DNA of 64,000 nucleotides from Aromatoleum tolulyticum. GTDB lineage: Bacteria; Pseudomonadota; Gammaproteobacteria; Burkholderiales; Rhodocyclaceae. How positions within the stretch are numbered: position 1 is the stretch's first letter; every line of letters begins with the position of its first letter. Position numbers and translations under genes: made by a program. The stretch lies in assembly GCF_900156155.1 (NCBI RefSeq), contig NZ_FTMD01000003.1, forward strand, positions 336,851-400,850, in the 5' to 3' direction. The notes below the pieces were generated by a model. It was given only the letters and a program-made list of their open reading frames with translations. It was not told the DNA's origin and ran no database searches. Of the stretch, positions 45,978-56,409 are shown piece after piece.

Positions 45978-46895
45978 CTAGCCGGGCGCGTCGGACGCTT
46001 CCACGCCGTCGACCGGAAACCGCCGCACGAAAGCGATCGCCTCCTGCACCGCTGCTTCCATTTGCGGCGCCGACGGGTAGGCCCAGTAGGACGCGTGGAT
46101 CGGCAAGGGCTCGAGCCGGGGCTCGGCATCCAGCACCGCGACATCAGCCCCCCTGGCGACGGTCGGCATGGTCGCCAGCGGCAGCGTCGCGAAGCCGAAA
46201 CCGCCCTCCACCATGCGCACCAGCGCCGAGATCGACGAAATCGTATGGATGCGCCCGCCCTCGAGGCCCGCGCGCCGGATCAGCTCGAGCAGCGCAACGT
46301 GCGGCTGCGAGCTGCGCTGGAAGGTCAGCACGTCGTGCGCAAGGATCTCCGGCAAGGTCCATCTGCCTGCGCGTTCCGCATCGGCCCGACGCCCGACGAA
46401 CACCATCTCCAGCGAAGGCATTTCCGCGACGCGGATGCCCTCGCCCACTGCGGGCAGTGCCGCGAACGCAAGATCGAGGCCGCCGCGCCGCAATTGCTCG
46501 GTGATCACCGGCGTCATTTCCACCGTCAGCTCGAACTCGATGTGCGGCTGCGTGCGGCGCAGATGCTCGACGAGCGGGATCAGCCAGGTGTGCAGCACCG
46601 ACTCGATGCCGCCGATGCGCATCGTCATCGCCTGCGGCTCCGGCAAGCCGATCTCGCTCTTCAACTCGCGCTGGATGTCGAGCAGGCGCTCGGCGAACAC
46701 GAGGAAGCGGTTGCCGGCATTGGTCAGGCGGAAGTGCCGTTCGCGCCGGTCGATCAGCGCCACGCCCAGCTCCTCCTCCAGGCTCGCGATGCGGCTCGAC
46801 ACCGCCGACTGGGTCAGGCACAGCTTGTCCGCGGCGCGGGTGACGCTCTTCAGACGGGCGACCCACAGGAAGGCTTCGACAAAACGCAGGTTCAT
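45978..46895 (-). CDS. LysR-family transcriptional regulator
   Basis: 305 residues from the ATG at 46895 (MNLRFVEAFLWVARLKS). The N-terminal winged helix shows VTRAADKLCLTQSAVSSRIASLEEELGVALIDRRER. The effector-binding domain follows from about residue 90. Unusually it lies upstream of the genes it probably controls in the same orientation, not divergent, with 138 bp between its stop and the DUF1445 gene that hold two inverted repeats. The effector may be 5-oxoproline or D-glutamate; this is inference from the neighbourhood. Confidence 0.92.
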   Translation of the reverse strand: MNLRFVEAFLWVARLKSVTRAADKLCLTQSAVSSRIASLEEELGVALIDRRERHFRLTNAGNRFLVFAERLLDIQRELKSEIGLPEPQAMTMRIGGIESVLHTWLIPLVEHLRRTQPHIEFELTVEMTPVITEQLRRGGLDLAFAALPAVGEGIRVAEMPSLEMVFVGRRADAERAGRWTLPEILAHDVLTFQRSSQPHVALLELIRRAGLEGGRIHTISSISALVRMVEGGFGFATLPLATMPTVARGADVAVLDAEPRLEPLPIHASYWAYPSAPQMEAAVQEAIAFVRRFPVDGVEASDAPG

Positions 46896-47221
46896 GGACG
46901 AGATCGGCAAGGTCGGAAGCGCACGGCGATCGCACCGGGGAAGCACCACAAAAACCGAGGACGTGACCGCGGCTCACGCCCGACGCGCTCGACATCCTTG
47001 AACTTCAGCCCGGAACGCTGCCAGAATGCGCGCTGCCGCTGGCAGGCGGTCGAATGACTCTAAGCTGATCGGCGCGCCGGCGCAATTCGTTGCCGACGCG
47101 GTATCCCGGCCCGGACGATGACGTCCCTCGGCCCACATCGCCCCGCAGCCGTCGCCGTCCCGGCCAAGCGCCCCGGACCTCACGCCGTGCCACCCACCCA
47201 AGCCTTTCGACGCATCGCCCA
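46896..47221. other. 326-bp intergenic region between lysR and parC
   Basis: The region separates divergent lysR and parC. A weak plus-strand promoter, TTGAAC (46998-47003), 18-bp spacer, CAGAAT (47022-47027), could serve parC from about 190 bp upstream of its ATG. I see no gene, repeat or terminator in it; a plus-strand frame open from 47090 is a simple upstream extension of parC and not needed. Confidence 0.4.
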
Positions 47222-49579
<2,358 letters not shown>

Positions 49580-49645
49580 TTCGCCGGCCGCGTAACTGCG
49601 GCCGGAACCCATTCGCCCCCACGTAGTCTTTCAGGAAGCGCACCC

Positions 49646-49681
49646 GACACACGCCGGCCTCGCACGAGGCCGGCGTGTGTC
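49646..49681. terminator. Long perfect hairpin after parC
   Basis: GACACACGCCGGCCTCG (49646-49662) and CGAGGCCGGCGTGTGTC (49665-49681) form a perfect 17-bp stem around a two-base turn, 66 bp after the parC stop and 37 bp before the next gene. The following bases, GTTGTGGCTGTTG, are T-enriched but not a clean T-run. Probable terminator. Confidence 0.65.
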
Positions 49682-49718
49682 GTTGTGGCTGTTGCATCCC
49701 TCATAACCAAGACTCCGA

Positions 49719-51425
49719 ATGGACCACGACATCTCCCTCATCACCACGGTCGCCGCAGCCTTCGGCTTCGCGCTGATCTTCGGCTTCGTCGCCGAGCGCC
49801 TGAAAGTGCCGGCGCTTGTCGGCTACCTCGTCGCCGGCATCGCGATCGGCCCCGCAACCCCGGGCTTCGTCGCCGACATCCACACCGCCTCCCAGCTCTC
49901 CGAGATCGGCGTGATGCTGCTGATGTTCGGCGTCGGCCTGCATTTCTCGCTCGACGACCTGCTTGCGGTGCGACGCATCGCCCTGCCCGGCGCAGTCGTG
50001 CAGATGGGCTTCGCGACGGTGCTGGGCACGGGGGTCGCATGGTGGTGGGGATGGAGTCCCGGCGCCGCGTTGGTGTTCGGACTGTCGTTGTCGTGTGCGA
50101 GCACCGTGGTGCTGCTCAAGGCGCTCGAGGCGCGCGGCGTGCTCGACACCATGAACGGCCGCATCGCGGTCGGCTGGCTGGTCGTCGAGGACCTCGCCAC
50201 CGTCGTGATCCTCGTGCTGCTGCCGCCGCTCGCGGGCACGCTCGGCGCGACCACCACCGCGCCCGGCGACGCCGGCGACCCGCTGTGGCGCACGATCGGC
50301 AAGACCCTCCTCGAAGTCACTGCCTTCATCGCGCTGATGCTGATCGCCGGCCGGCGCGTCCTGCCCTGGCTGCTGTGGCAGGTGGCGCGCACCGGCTCGC
50401 GCGAACTCTTCACGCTGTCGGTGATCGCCGCCGCGATCGGCATCGCCTACGGCGCGGCCCAGCTCTTCAGCGTGTCCTTCGCGCTGGGTGCCTTCTTCGC
50501 CGGCATGATGATGCGCGAGTCCGAGTTCAGCCACCGCGCCGCCGAGGAGTCTCTGCCGCTGCGCGACGCCTTTTCGGTGCTGTTCTTCGTCGCCGTCGGC
50601 ATGCTCTTCGATCCGGTCGTGATCGCCGAATTTCCGCTGCAGGTGCTCGCCGTGGTGCTCATCATCGTACTCGGCAAGTCGCTCGCCGCGATGGCGCTGG
50701 TGCTCGCATTCCGCTACCCGCTCAACACCGCGCTGACGGTCGCGGCGAGCCTCGCGCAGATCGGCGAGTTCTCATTCATCCTCGCCGGCCTGGGCCTCAC
50801 GCTGGGTCTGCTGCCGCAGACCGGGATGAGCCTCGTGCTCGCCGGCGCGCTGATCTCGATCGCGCTCAATCCGCTGGTGTTCGCGTCGGTCGGGCCGATC
50901 CGGGAATGGACGCTGAAGCGCTCCGAGTTCGTGCGGCGGCTCGAGCGCCGCGAGGATCCCTACGCCGAGCTGCCGACGAGCACCGAGCGCAGGTACCTCG
51001 AAGGCCAGGTCGTGCTGGTCGGCTACGGGCGGGTCGGCCGGCGCATCGCACAGGCGCTCGCCGCGCGCGGCATCCCCTTCGTCGTCGCCGAGCAGAACCG
51101 CGAACAGGTCGAACAGTTGCGCAGCGAGGGTGTGGCGGCGGTCGCGGGCGACGCGTCCGAGCCGGCAGTGCTGATTCAGGCCCACATCGCCAATGCGGCG
51201 ATGCTGGTGATCGCGACACCCGACCCGGTCAACGTCCGCCCCATGGTCGCCACGGCACGCACGCTCAACCCGGCCATCGAGATCGTCCTGCGCAGCCACA
51301 GCGAGGACGACTCCCGGCTGCTGCGCAAGGAAGGCATCGGCACGGTTTTCTACGGCGAGGAGGAGCTCGCCAAGGGCATGACGGGGCACGTGCTGGAACG
51401 CTTCGCGCCACGCACGAGCGCCTGA
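49719..51425 (+). CDS. Cation:proton antiporter, KefB/YbaL-type
   Basis: 568 residues. The CPA2 antiporter domain (about 1-385, 12 or so helices) shows FVAERLKVPALVGYLVAGIAIGP, GLSLSCASTVVLLKALE and VVEDLATVVILVLLPPLAG. A TrkA/RCK-type nucleotide-binding domain follows (about 425-545) with VVLVGYGRVGRRIAQALAARG. The layout is that of YbaL/KefB K+/H+ antiporters, which are gated by nucleotides or glutathione adducts. No KefF/KefG partner gene is adjacent, so glutathione gating is not supported. Confidence 0.9.
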   Translation: MDHDISLITTVAAAFGFALIFGFVAERLKVPALVGYLVAGIAIGPATPGFVADIHTASQLSEIGVMLLMFGVGLHFSLDDLLAVRRIALPGAVVQMGFATVLGTGVAWWWGWSPGAALVFGLSLSCASTVVLLKALEARGVLDTMNGRIAVGWLVVEDLATVVILVLLPPLAGTLGATTTAPGDAGDPLWRTIGKTLLEVTAFIALMLIAGRRVLPWLLWQVARTGSRELFTLSVIAAAIGIAYGAAQLFSVSFALGAFFAGMMMRESEFSHRAAEESLPLRDAFSVLFFVAVGMLFDPVVIAEFPLQVLAVVLIIVLGKSLAAMALVLAFRYPLNTALTVAASLAQIGEFSFILAGLGLTLGLLPQTGMSLVLAGALISIALNPLVFASVGPIREWTLKRSEFVRRLERREDPYAELPTSTERRYLEGQVVLVGYGRVGRRIAQALAARGIPFVVAEQNREQVEQLRSEGVAAVAGDASEPAVLIQAHIANAAMLVIATPDPVNVRPMVATARTLNPAIEIVLRSHSEDDSRLLRKEGIGTVFYGEEELAKGMTGHVLERFAPRTSA

Positions 51426-51450
51426 ACCGCGGGGAAGCGATTCGGGAACC

Positions 51451-52320
51451 TCAGCGGGCCGGCGGCGTTTCCTCGCGCTCCGTCACCTCACCCGGGGGAA
51501 GGATAGCGCGGAGCGGATCGCCGTCCCGGATCTGCCCCGGCGCGCGTGGCGGCGGCTCGCCGACCATCGACTCGATCAGGATCGTGACGCGCCGGTTGCG
51601 CGCGCGGCCTTCCTCGTTGGTGTTGTCGGTAAGCGGCCGCTGGTCCGCGTAGCCGGCCGCGGTGAGGCGGTCGCCACGCACCCCCGACTCGATGAAGAGC
51701 CGCACGACCGTCGAGGCGCGCACCGCGGACAGCTCCCAGTTCGACGGGAAGCGCCCGGTGCGGATCGGCATGTTGTCGGTGTGCCCCTCTACCGTGACCG
51801 GGAACTCGGCACGCGCCAGCACCTCGGCCACGGCCCGCAGGGCCGCCACTGCCGGCGCCGAAAGCACCGCATCACCCGGCGCGAACAGCACGCGGGCGTT
51901 GATCTCGACCGAGATCCCGCGCGCGCCCTCGGACACGCTGACCTGCCCGCCCTGGGTGAGCGGCGTCAGCACGCGGCGGATGTCCTCGGCCATCGTCGTC
52001 ATGCGCTTGTACTCGGCGCGGCGCCGCTTCTCGACCTCTTCGTCGGGGGTCGGCGACAACGGCGCGGGCTTGGGCGGGGCGACGGCCGGGGGCGGCGCGA
52101 TCACCGGGTCGCCCGGCACATTCACGGTAATGTTGCGGAAGGCGTTGATCAGCGAATCGGACAGGACGCGGTACTTGCCCTCGTTCACCGACGACAGCGA
52201 ATACATCACGACAAAGAACGCGAACAGCAGCGTGATGAAGTCGGCGTAGGACACGAGCCAACGATCCTGGTTCTCGTGGTTCGCGTCGTCCAGCTGGCGG
52301 TGTCGGCGGTGGCGTCGCAT
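51451..52320 (-). CDS. motD: Flagellar motor protein MotD (MotB-like stator)
   Basis: 289 residues. A short basic N-terminus is followed by one membrane segment with the critical proton-binding Asp: VSYADFITLLFAFFVVMYSLSS. A proline-rich linker (about 70-95) leads to a periplasmic OmpA-like peptidoglycan-binding domain with VEGHTDNMPIRTGRFPSNWELSAVRA and YADQRPLTDN. It anchors the stator to the cell wall. It lies 10 bp after motC and is last of the flagellar run; the MotCD pair powers flagellar rotation. Confidence 0.92.
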   Translation of the reverse strand: MRRHRRHRQLDDANHENQDRWLVSYADFITLLFAFFVVMYSLSSVNEGKYRVLSDSLINAFRNITVNVPGDPVIAPPPAVAPPKPAPLSPTPDEEVEKRRRAEYKRMTTMAEDIRRVLTPLTQGGQVSVSEGARGISVEINARVLFAPGDAVLSAPAVAALRAVAEVLARAEFPVTVEGHTDNMPIRTGRFPSNWELSAVRASTVVRLFIESGVRGDRLTAAGYADQRPLTDNTNEEGRARNRRVTILIESMVGEPPPRAPGQIRDGDPLRAILPPGEVTEREETPPAR

Positions 52321-52330
52321 CGCGGCACGC

Positions 52331-53071
52331 TCAGGCCATGTAGCCCTGCATGCGGCTCTCGATGATGCGCGGGTTGTCGCCGTTGGCGATGCCCACCAGC
52401 CCGTCGACGAGCATCTCGCGCTGCGACACGCCGTCGGCCACGTAAGCCATCAGCTTCTTCGACATCGGCAGGAACACCAGGTTGGCGAAGCCCACGCCAT
52501 ACACCGTGGCGACGAAGGCCACCGCAATCCCCGCCCCCAGCTTCGACGGATCGGTCAGGTTCTCCATCACGTGGATCAGGCCCAATACCGCACCGAGAAT
52601 CCCCAGCGTCGGCGCGTAGCCGCCCGCGGCCTCCCAGATGCGCGCGCCCTGGCGCATCTGCGCCGCCCAGGCGTCGATCTCGACCTCCAGCACCTCGCGC
52701 AGCCGCTGCGGCTCGACGCCATCGACGAGGAGCTGCAGCCCCTTGCGGGTGAACGGGTCGTTGATGCGCGGAATCTGCGCTTCCAGCGCCAGCAGCCCTT
52801 CCTTGCGTGCGATCTGGCTCCAGCTCGTCGCCTGGCGGATCAACGCCGCATGGCTCGACGGCGGCGGCACGAAGACCCAGCGGGTCATGCGGATGCCTTC
52901 GCGGAAAACCTTCAGCGGGCTCTGCAACATCACGGCCCCCAGCGTGCCCCCGATCACGATCAGGAAGGCGGTGGGCTGGAGGAGCGATGCGATATGGCCG
53001 CCCTCGATCACCTGCCCCATGATCAGGGCGGCGATGCCGAGGGTGAGCCCGACGACGCTGATCTTGTCCAT
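52331..53071 (-). CDS. motC: Flagellar motor protein MotC (MotA-like stator)
   Basis: 246 residues with four membrane segments (about 5-22, 32-50, 150-170 and 180-200). MotA-family blocks are QPTAFLIVIGGTLGAVMLQSP, DPFTRKGLQLLVDG, ARIWEAAGGYAPTLGILGAVLGLIHVMENLTDPSKLG and ATVYGVGFANLVFLPMSKKL. The cytoplasmic loop carries the charged residues that face FliG. It lies 25 bp after fliA and 10 bp before motD. Confidence 0.93.
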   Translation of the reverse strand: MDKISVVGLTLGIAALIMGQVIEGGHIASLLQPTAFLIVIGGTLGAVMLQSPLKVFREGIRMTRWVFVPPPSSHAALIRQATSWSQIARKEGLLALEAQIPRINDPFTRKGLQLLVDGVEPQRLREVLEVEIDAWAAQMRQGARIWEAAGGYAPTLGILGAVLGLIHVMENLTDPSKLGAGIAVAFVATVYGVGFANLVFLPMSKKLMAYVADGVSQREMLVDGLVGIANGDNPRIIESRMQGYMA

Positions 53072-53096
53072 GTCCGCAGTCCCCCGGCCGGCGCGC

Positions 53097-53876
53097 TCAG
53101 CCGCCGGACGGCGGATTCTTCGGCGGCCGTCCGCGACGCGCCCCGGTCGTGGCGCCGGCTGGCCGCGCGGTCCCCACGATGCGCGAGCGCAGGCGCGCCA
53201 CAGCCTGGCTGTGGAGCTGGCACACGCGCGACTCGGAAACGCCCAGCACCTCGCCGATCTCGCGCAGGTTGAGCTCCTCGTCGTAGTACAGCGCCATCAT
53301 CAGTTTCTCGCGCTCGGGCAGATCCTCGATCGCGCGCACGAGCGCGTTACGCATGTCGGCCTTCTCGAGGATGTCGGCCGGATTCGACTCGTGCTCGCCG
53401 AGGTGGCGCTCGAAGTAGTCCTCGCCCTCGCCGTCGGTGAAGTCCTCGAAATGCACGAGCTGGTAGCCGCGCGCATCCTGCAGCATGCGCTGGTACTCGG
53501 CAAGCGGCATGCCCAGCAGCTCCGCGAGCTCCGCCTCGCTCGGCTGACGCCCGTTGCGCTGCTCGAGTTCGTGCACCGCCGACTCGATGCGGCGCATGTC
53601 GCGCCGCATGCTGCGCGGCAGCCAGTCGTTCTCGCGCAGGCCGTCGAGCATCGCGCCGCGGATGCGCTGCACCGCGTAGGTCTCGAACTGCGCGCCCAGC
53701 CCGTCCTCGTAACGGCTGATCGCATCCAGCAGGCCCATCATGCCGTTCTGGATCAGGTCGTCCATCTGCACGCTGGCCGGCAGCTTCGCCATCAGGTGAT
53801 AGGCGATGCGCTTGACCAGGGGGGCATAGGCCTCCACCAGATGGTTCTTGTCGAGATTACCTGCTGCGTCGTACAT
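53097..53876 (-). CDS. fliA: RNA polymerase sigma-28 factor FliA
   Basis: 259 residues from the ATG at 53876 (MYDAAGNLDKNHLVEAYAPLV). Region 2 shows VQMDDLIQNGMMGLLDAISRY and QFETYAVQRIRGAMLDGLRENDWLPRS, region 3 the block ELEQRNGRQPSEAELAELLG, and region 4 NLREIGEVLGVSESRVCQLHSQAVARL. It drives late flagellar genes. It has a candidate own promoter and lies between flhG and motC. The C-terminal tail GRRGRPPKNPPSGG is longer than in E. coli FliA. Confidence 0.95.
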   Translation of the reverse strand: MYDAAGNLDKNHLVEAYAPLVKRIAYHLMAKLPASVQMDDLIQNGMMGLLDAISRYEDGLGAQFETYAVQRIRGAMLDGLRENDWLPRSMRRDMRRIESAVHELEQRNGRQPSEAELAELLGMPLAEYQRMLQDARGYQLVHFEDFTDGEGEDYFERHLGEHESNPADILEKADMRNALVRAIEDLPEREKLMMALYYDEELNLREIGEVLGVSESRVCQLHSQAVARLRSRIVGTARPAGATTGARRGRPPKNPPSGG

Positions 53877-53944
53877 CCACTTCGCCTGTATTTTCTTCCG
53901 GCCCGGACGGGTTTCCGCATCTGGGGGCAAACCAGCGGATTTCC

Positions 53945-53974
53945 ATTGTCCCCCTGCCGGCCCGCTTTTGCCAA
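53945..53974 (-). promoter_or_regulatory. Candidate promoter of fliA
   Basis: On the minus strand TTGGCA (53974-53969), an 18-bp spacer and GACAAT (53950-53945) lie about 70 bp before the fliA ATG, so fliA could be made apart from the flh genes. Confidence 0.4.
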
Positions 53975-53986
53975 ACGGGTACGCGC

Positions 53987-54802
53987 TCAATCCCATGCCT
54001 GTCTCCCGCGCATTGCCGCCGCGCCGGCCTGTGCGTTGCCGAAAGCCGCGAGGCGCCGCAGGAAGGCGGCTTCCGCATCGCGCGGAGACGCTTCCGCCGC
54101 ACTGCGCCCCAGGCCGGTTGCCAGCTCGTCGCGCTCGAGCTCGCCCAGCCAGGCGAGGGGCACCCCGACGTGGCGGCGCACCAGTTCGTTGAGGCTGCGA
54201 AAGAATGCCGCGGCGTCGGCACGGCCACGCGCACCGCACACCGCCACGTGCAGCGAGCCCGCCCCGGCAACGGCGAGGCCCTTGATCACCTGGTAGGCGT
54301 CCGTCGCACCGCTGCGGCTCGCCTCGGCGACGACCAGACGGCGTGGTGCCGCCAGCGCGAAGGGCGACGGATCGGCGGCGCTTTCGCACGCCGAATGGAT
54401 CAGGATGAAGCTGGCGGGGCGCTGCAGCGTGCGCAATGCATCGAGCACGCAGTCGCGCCGTTCGTCGTCGAGCAGCGGCAATGCGAGAGCACATGCGGCC
54501 ACCGGCACGCGCCCGAGCAGGCCCGGCACCGGCTGGACGAGCTCCCGCACCGAACTGCGGCCACCGAGCACGCTCAACAGATCTCCCCCGGCCGGCAGGC
54601 CGAGCACCCCGGCCAGCGAGTCCTCGCCCTGCACCTCGTCGAGCAGCAGCACGCGCTGGCTGTGCCCGGCGATACGGTGCGCCGCCTGCAACGCGGCATG
54701 CGCACGGCGGCGTCCGGTCGCGTACAGCGCGACAACCGTCGGGGGCGCGCGCCGGAACAGGCGCCGCAGCCCGGCCGCCTGGTCTTCCCGCGGGTCGATC
54801 AT
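53987..54802 (-). CDS. flhG: Degenerate FlhG/FleN-like protein lacking the P-loop
   Basis: 271 residues. Position (directly after flhF, one base apart, and before fliA) and the N-terminal DQAAGLRRLF motif identify it as FlhG/FleN (MinD/ParA type). That motif activates FlhF. But the Walker A segment, normally GKGGVGKT, reads ATGRRRAHAALQAA, and the switch Asp residues after RVLLLDEVQGEDS are only partly kept. The rest has the MinD-like order (LLSVLGG, VPGLLGRVPVAA). It probably keeps the FlhF-binding part but not ATPase activity. FlhG normally limits flagellar number. Confidence 0.8.
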   Translation of the reverse strand: MIDPREDQAAGLRRLFRRAPPTVVALYATGRRRAHAALQAAHRIAGHSQRVLLLDEVQGEDSLAGVLGLPAGGDLLSVLGGRSSVRELVQPVPGLLGRVPVAACALALPLLDDERRDCVLDALRTLQRPASFILIHSACESAADPSPFALAAPRRLVVAEASRSGATDAYQVIKGLAVAGAGSLHVAVCGARGRADAAAFFRSLNELVRRHVGVPLAWLGELERDELATGLGRSAAEASPRDAEAAFLRRLAAFGNAQAGAAAMRGRQAWD

Positions 54803-54803
54803 G

Positions 54804-56276
54804 TCAGACTCCGCCGGCCGCCAGCATCAGCGCCGCTTCGTCGCCCTGCAGCTTCCACGGCGACTCGGCAGATTGCTCGCGCAGCGCGCGATGCAGCAGG
54901 TAGGCGCGATTCGGCAGATGCAGGTCCTCCGGCACACGCTGGCCGTTGGCGACATAGAATACGTTGAGGTCGTTGCGCACGGCCACATCCAGCGCCGGGG
55001 CGAGCGACGCCGCCTCGTCGACCTTGGTCAGCACGCAGCCTGCCAGGTCCGGCCCGCTGTAGGCACGCACGACATCGGCAAGCGTGTCGCCGCGGCAGGT
55101 CGAATTGAGCAGCAGCAGGCGGCGCACGTCGCCGGCACCGGTGAGCATCGCCGCCTGCTCGGCCACCATCTTGTCGCGCTGGCTCATGCCCATCGTATCG
55201 ATCAGCACCATGTGCTTGTTGCGCAGCTCGGCGAGCGTCTGGCGCAGGTCGGCCGCATCGCGCACCGAGAACACCGGGACGCCGAGGATGCGGCCGTAGA
55301 TGCGCAGCTGCTCCTGCGCGCCGATGCGGTAGCCGTCGGTCGTGATCAGTGCCAGCCGTTCCGCCCCGTGGCGCACCACGCAGCGTGCCGCGAGCTTTGC
55401 CGTCGTCGTGGTCTTGCCCACGCCGGTCGGCCCCACCAGCGCATACACGCCGCCGCGGTCGATGATGTCCGCATCCGACGCGACCGCGCGCAGGTCGCGC
55501 GCGAGGGCATTCTTCACCGCAGCGCGGGCGTCCTCCGGCGAAGCCTCCTCATCCACGGATTCGGCCAGCCGGCGCGCAAGCACGCTGGAGAAACCGGCTT
55601 CGAGCAGTTCGCCGACGATATCCGCCCGTGCGGGCGCCTTGCGCCGGGTCTCGCCCCACGCGAAACCCGCGAGCTGGCGCTCGATCATGCTGCGGATACC
55701 GGCCATTTCCTTCATCAGCTGGACGTTCGCTTCCTGCAGCGAACGGATGCGTTCGTCCTCGACCGCGCGTGCGGGCTCGGCGGCGCGGACCTGCGCTGCG
55801 ACCGGGACCGCCTGCTTCGGAGCGGGCGCCGTGGCCGCGGCAAGCGGAGCGGGCGCCGCATCGGGAGCACTCCAGTCATCGATCGAGTACTGTTCGCTCA
55901 GAGCCGCGGCGCGCGTACGCATCACATAGTCGGCCGTCTCCATGCGCGGCGGATTGAACGGGCGGATGATCTTTGCCGGCTTCGGCGTCGCGGCGGGAGC
56001 CGCGGGCGCGCGTCCCGACAGGCTCACCTGGAAGTCGTCGTCCTCGGCCGCCGCTGCGGGCGCAACGGGGGCCGACCGCGGGGCCGGCTGGGGCGAAGGG
56101 CCGGCAGCGCGCGGCGTCCCCGGCAGCGATCCGACGTCGTCTGCCGGCAGGGCCAGGATCTCGACGCCGCCTTCGACCGCGCGGTTCGACAGCACGATGG
56201 CATCGGCACCGAGTTCGGCCTTCAGGGCACGCAGGGCCTCACGGGCGGAGGGGGCAAAGTAGCGCTTGACGTTCAT
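54804..56276 (-). CDS. flhF: Flagellar biosynthesis GTPase FlhF
   Basis: 490 residues. The N-terminal part starts MNVKRYFAPSAREALRALKAELGADAIVLSNR, followed by a long Pro/Ala-rich linker. The SRP-type NG domain (about 230-460) has the P-loop GPTGVGKTTTTAKLAARCV, LITTDGYRIGAQEQLRIYG, the G3-like DTMGMSQRD and TKVDE. FlhF marks the pole and guides flagellar assembly. Its gene lies 134 bp after flhA and one base before flhG. Confidence 0.94.
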   Translation of the reverse strand: MNVKRYFAPSAREALRALKAELGADAIVLSNRAVEGGVEILALPADDVGSLPGTPRAAGPSPQPAPRSAPVAPAAAAEDDDFQVSLSGRAPAAPAATPKPAKIIRPFNPPRMETADYVMRTRAAALSEQYSIDDWSAPDAAPAPLAAATAPAPKQAVPVAAQVRAAEPARAVEDERIRSLQEANVQLMKEMAGIRSMIERQLAGFAWGETRRKAPARADIVGELLEAGFSSVLARRLAESVDEEASPEDARAAVKNALARDLRAVASDADIIDRGGVYALVGPTGVGKTTTTAKLAARCVVRHGAERLALITTDGYRIGAQEQLRIYGRILGVPVFSVRDAADLRQTLAELRNKHMVLIDTMGMSQRDKMVAEQAAMLTGAGDVRRLLLLNSTCRGDTLADVVRAYSGPDLAGCVLTKVDEAASLAPALDVAVRNDLNVFYVANGQRVPEDLHLPNRAYLLHRALREQSAESPWKLQGDEAALMLAAGGV

Positions 56277-56409
56277 GGTGGTTCTCCCGACTACCGCGCT
56301 CTGTGCGCAGCATGGAACCGATTATGGTGGCGGGGAGGCGGATCGATAGCGCGGAATAGACCGGGTTTCCCCCCGCAAATCCGGCCCGCGACGGTTTCCT
56401 CAAAAGCGC

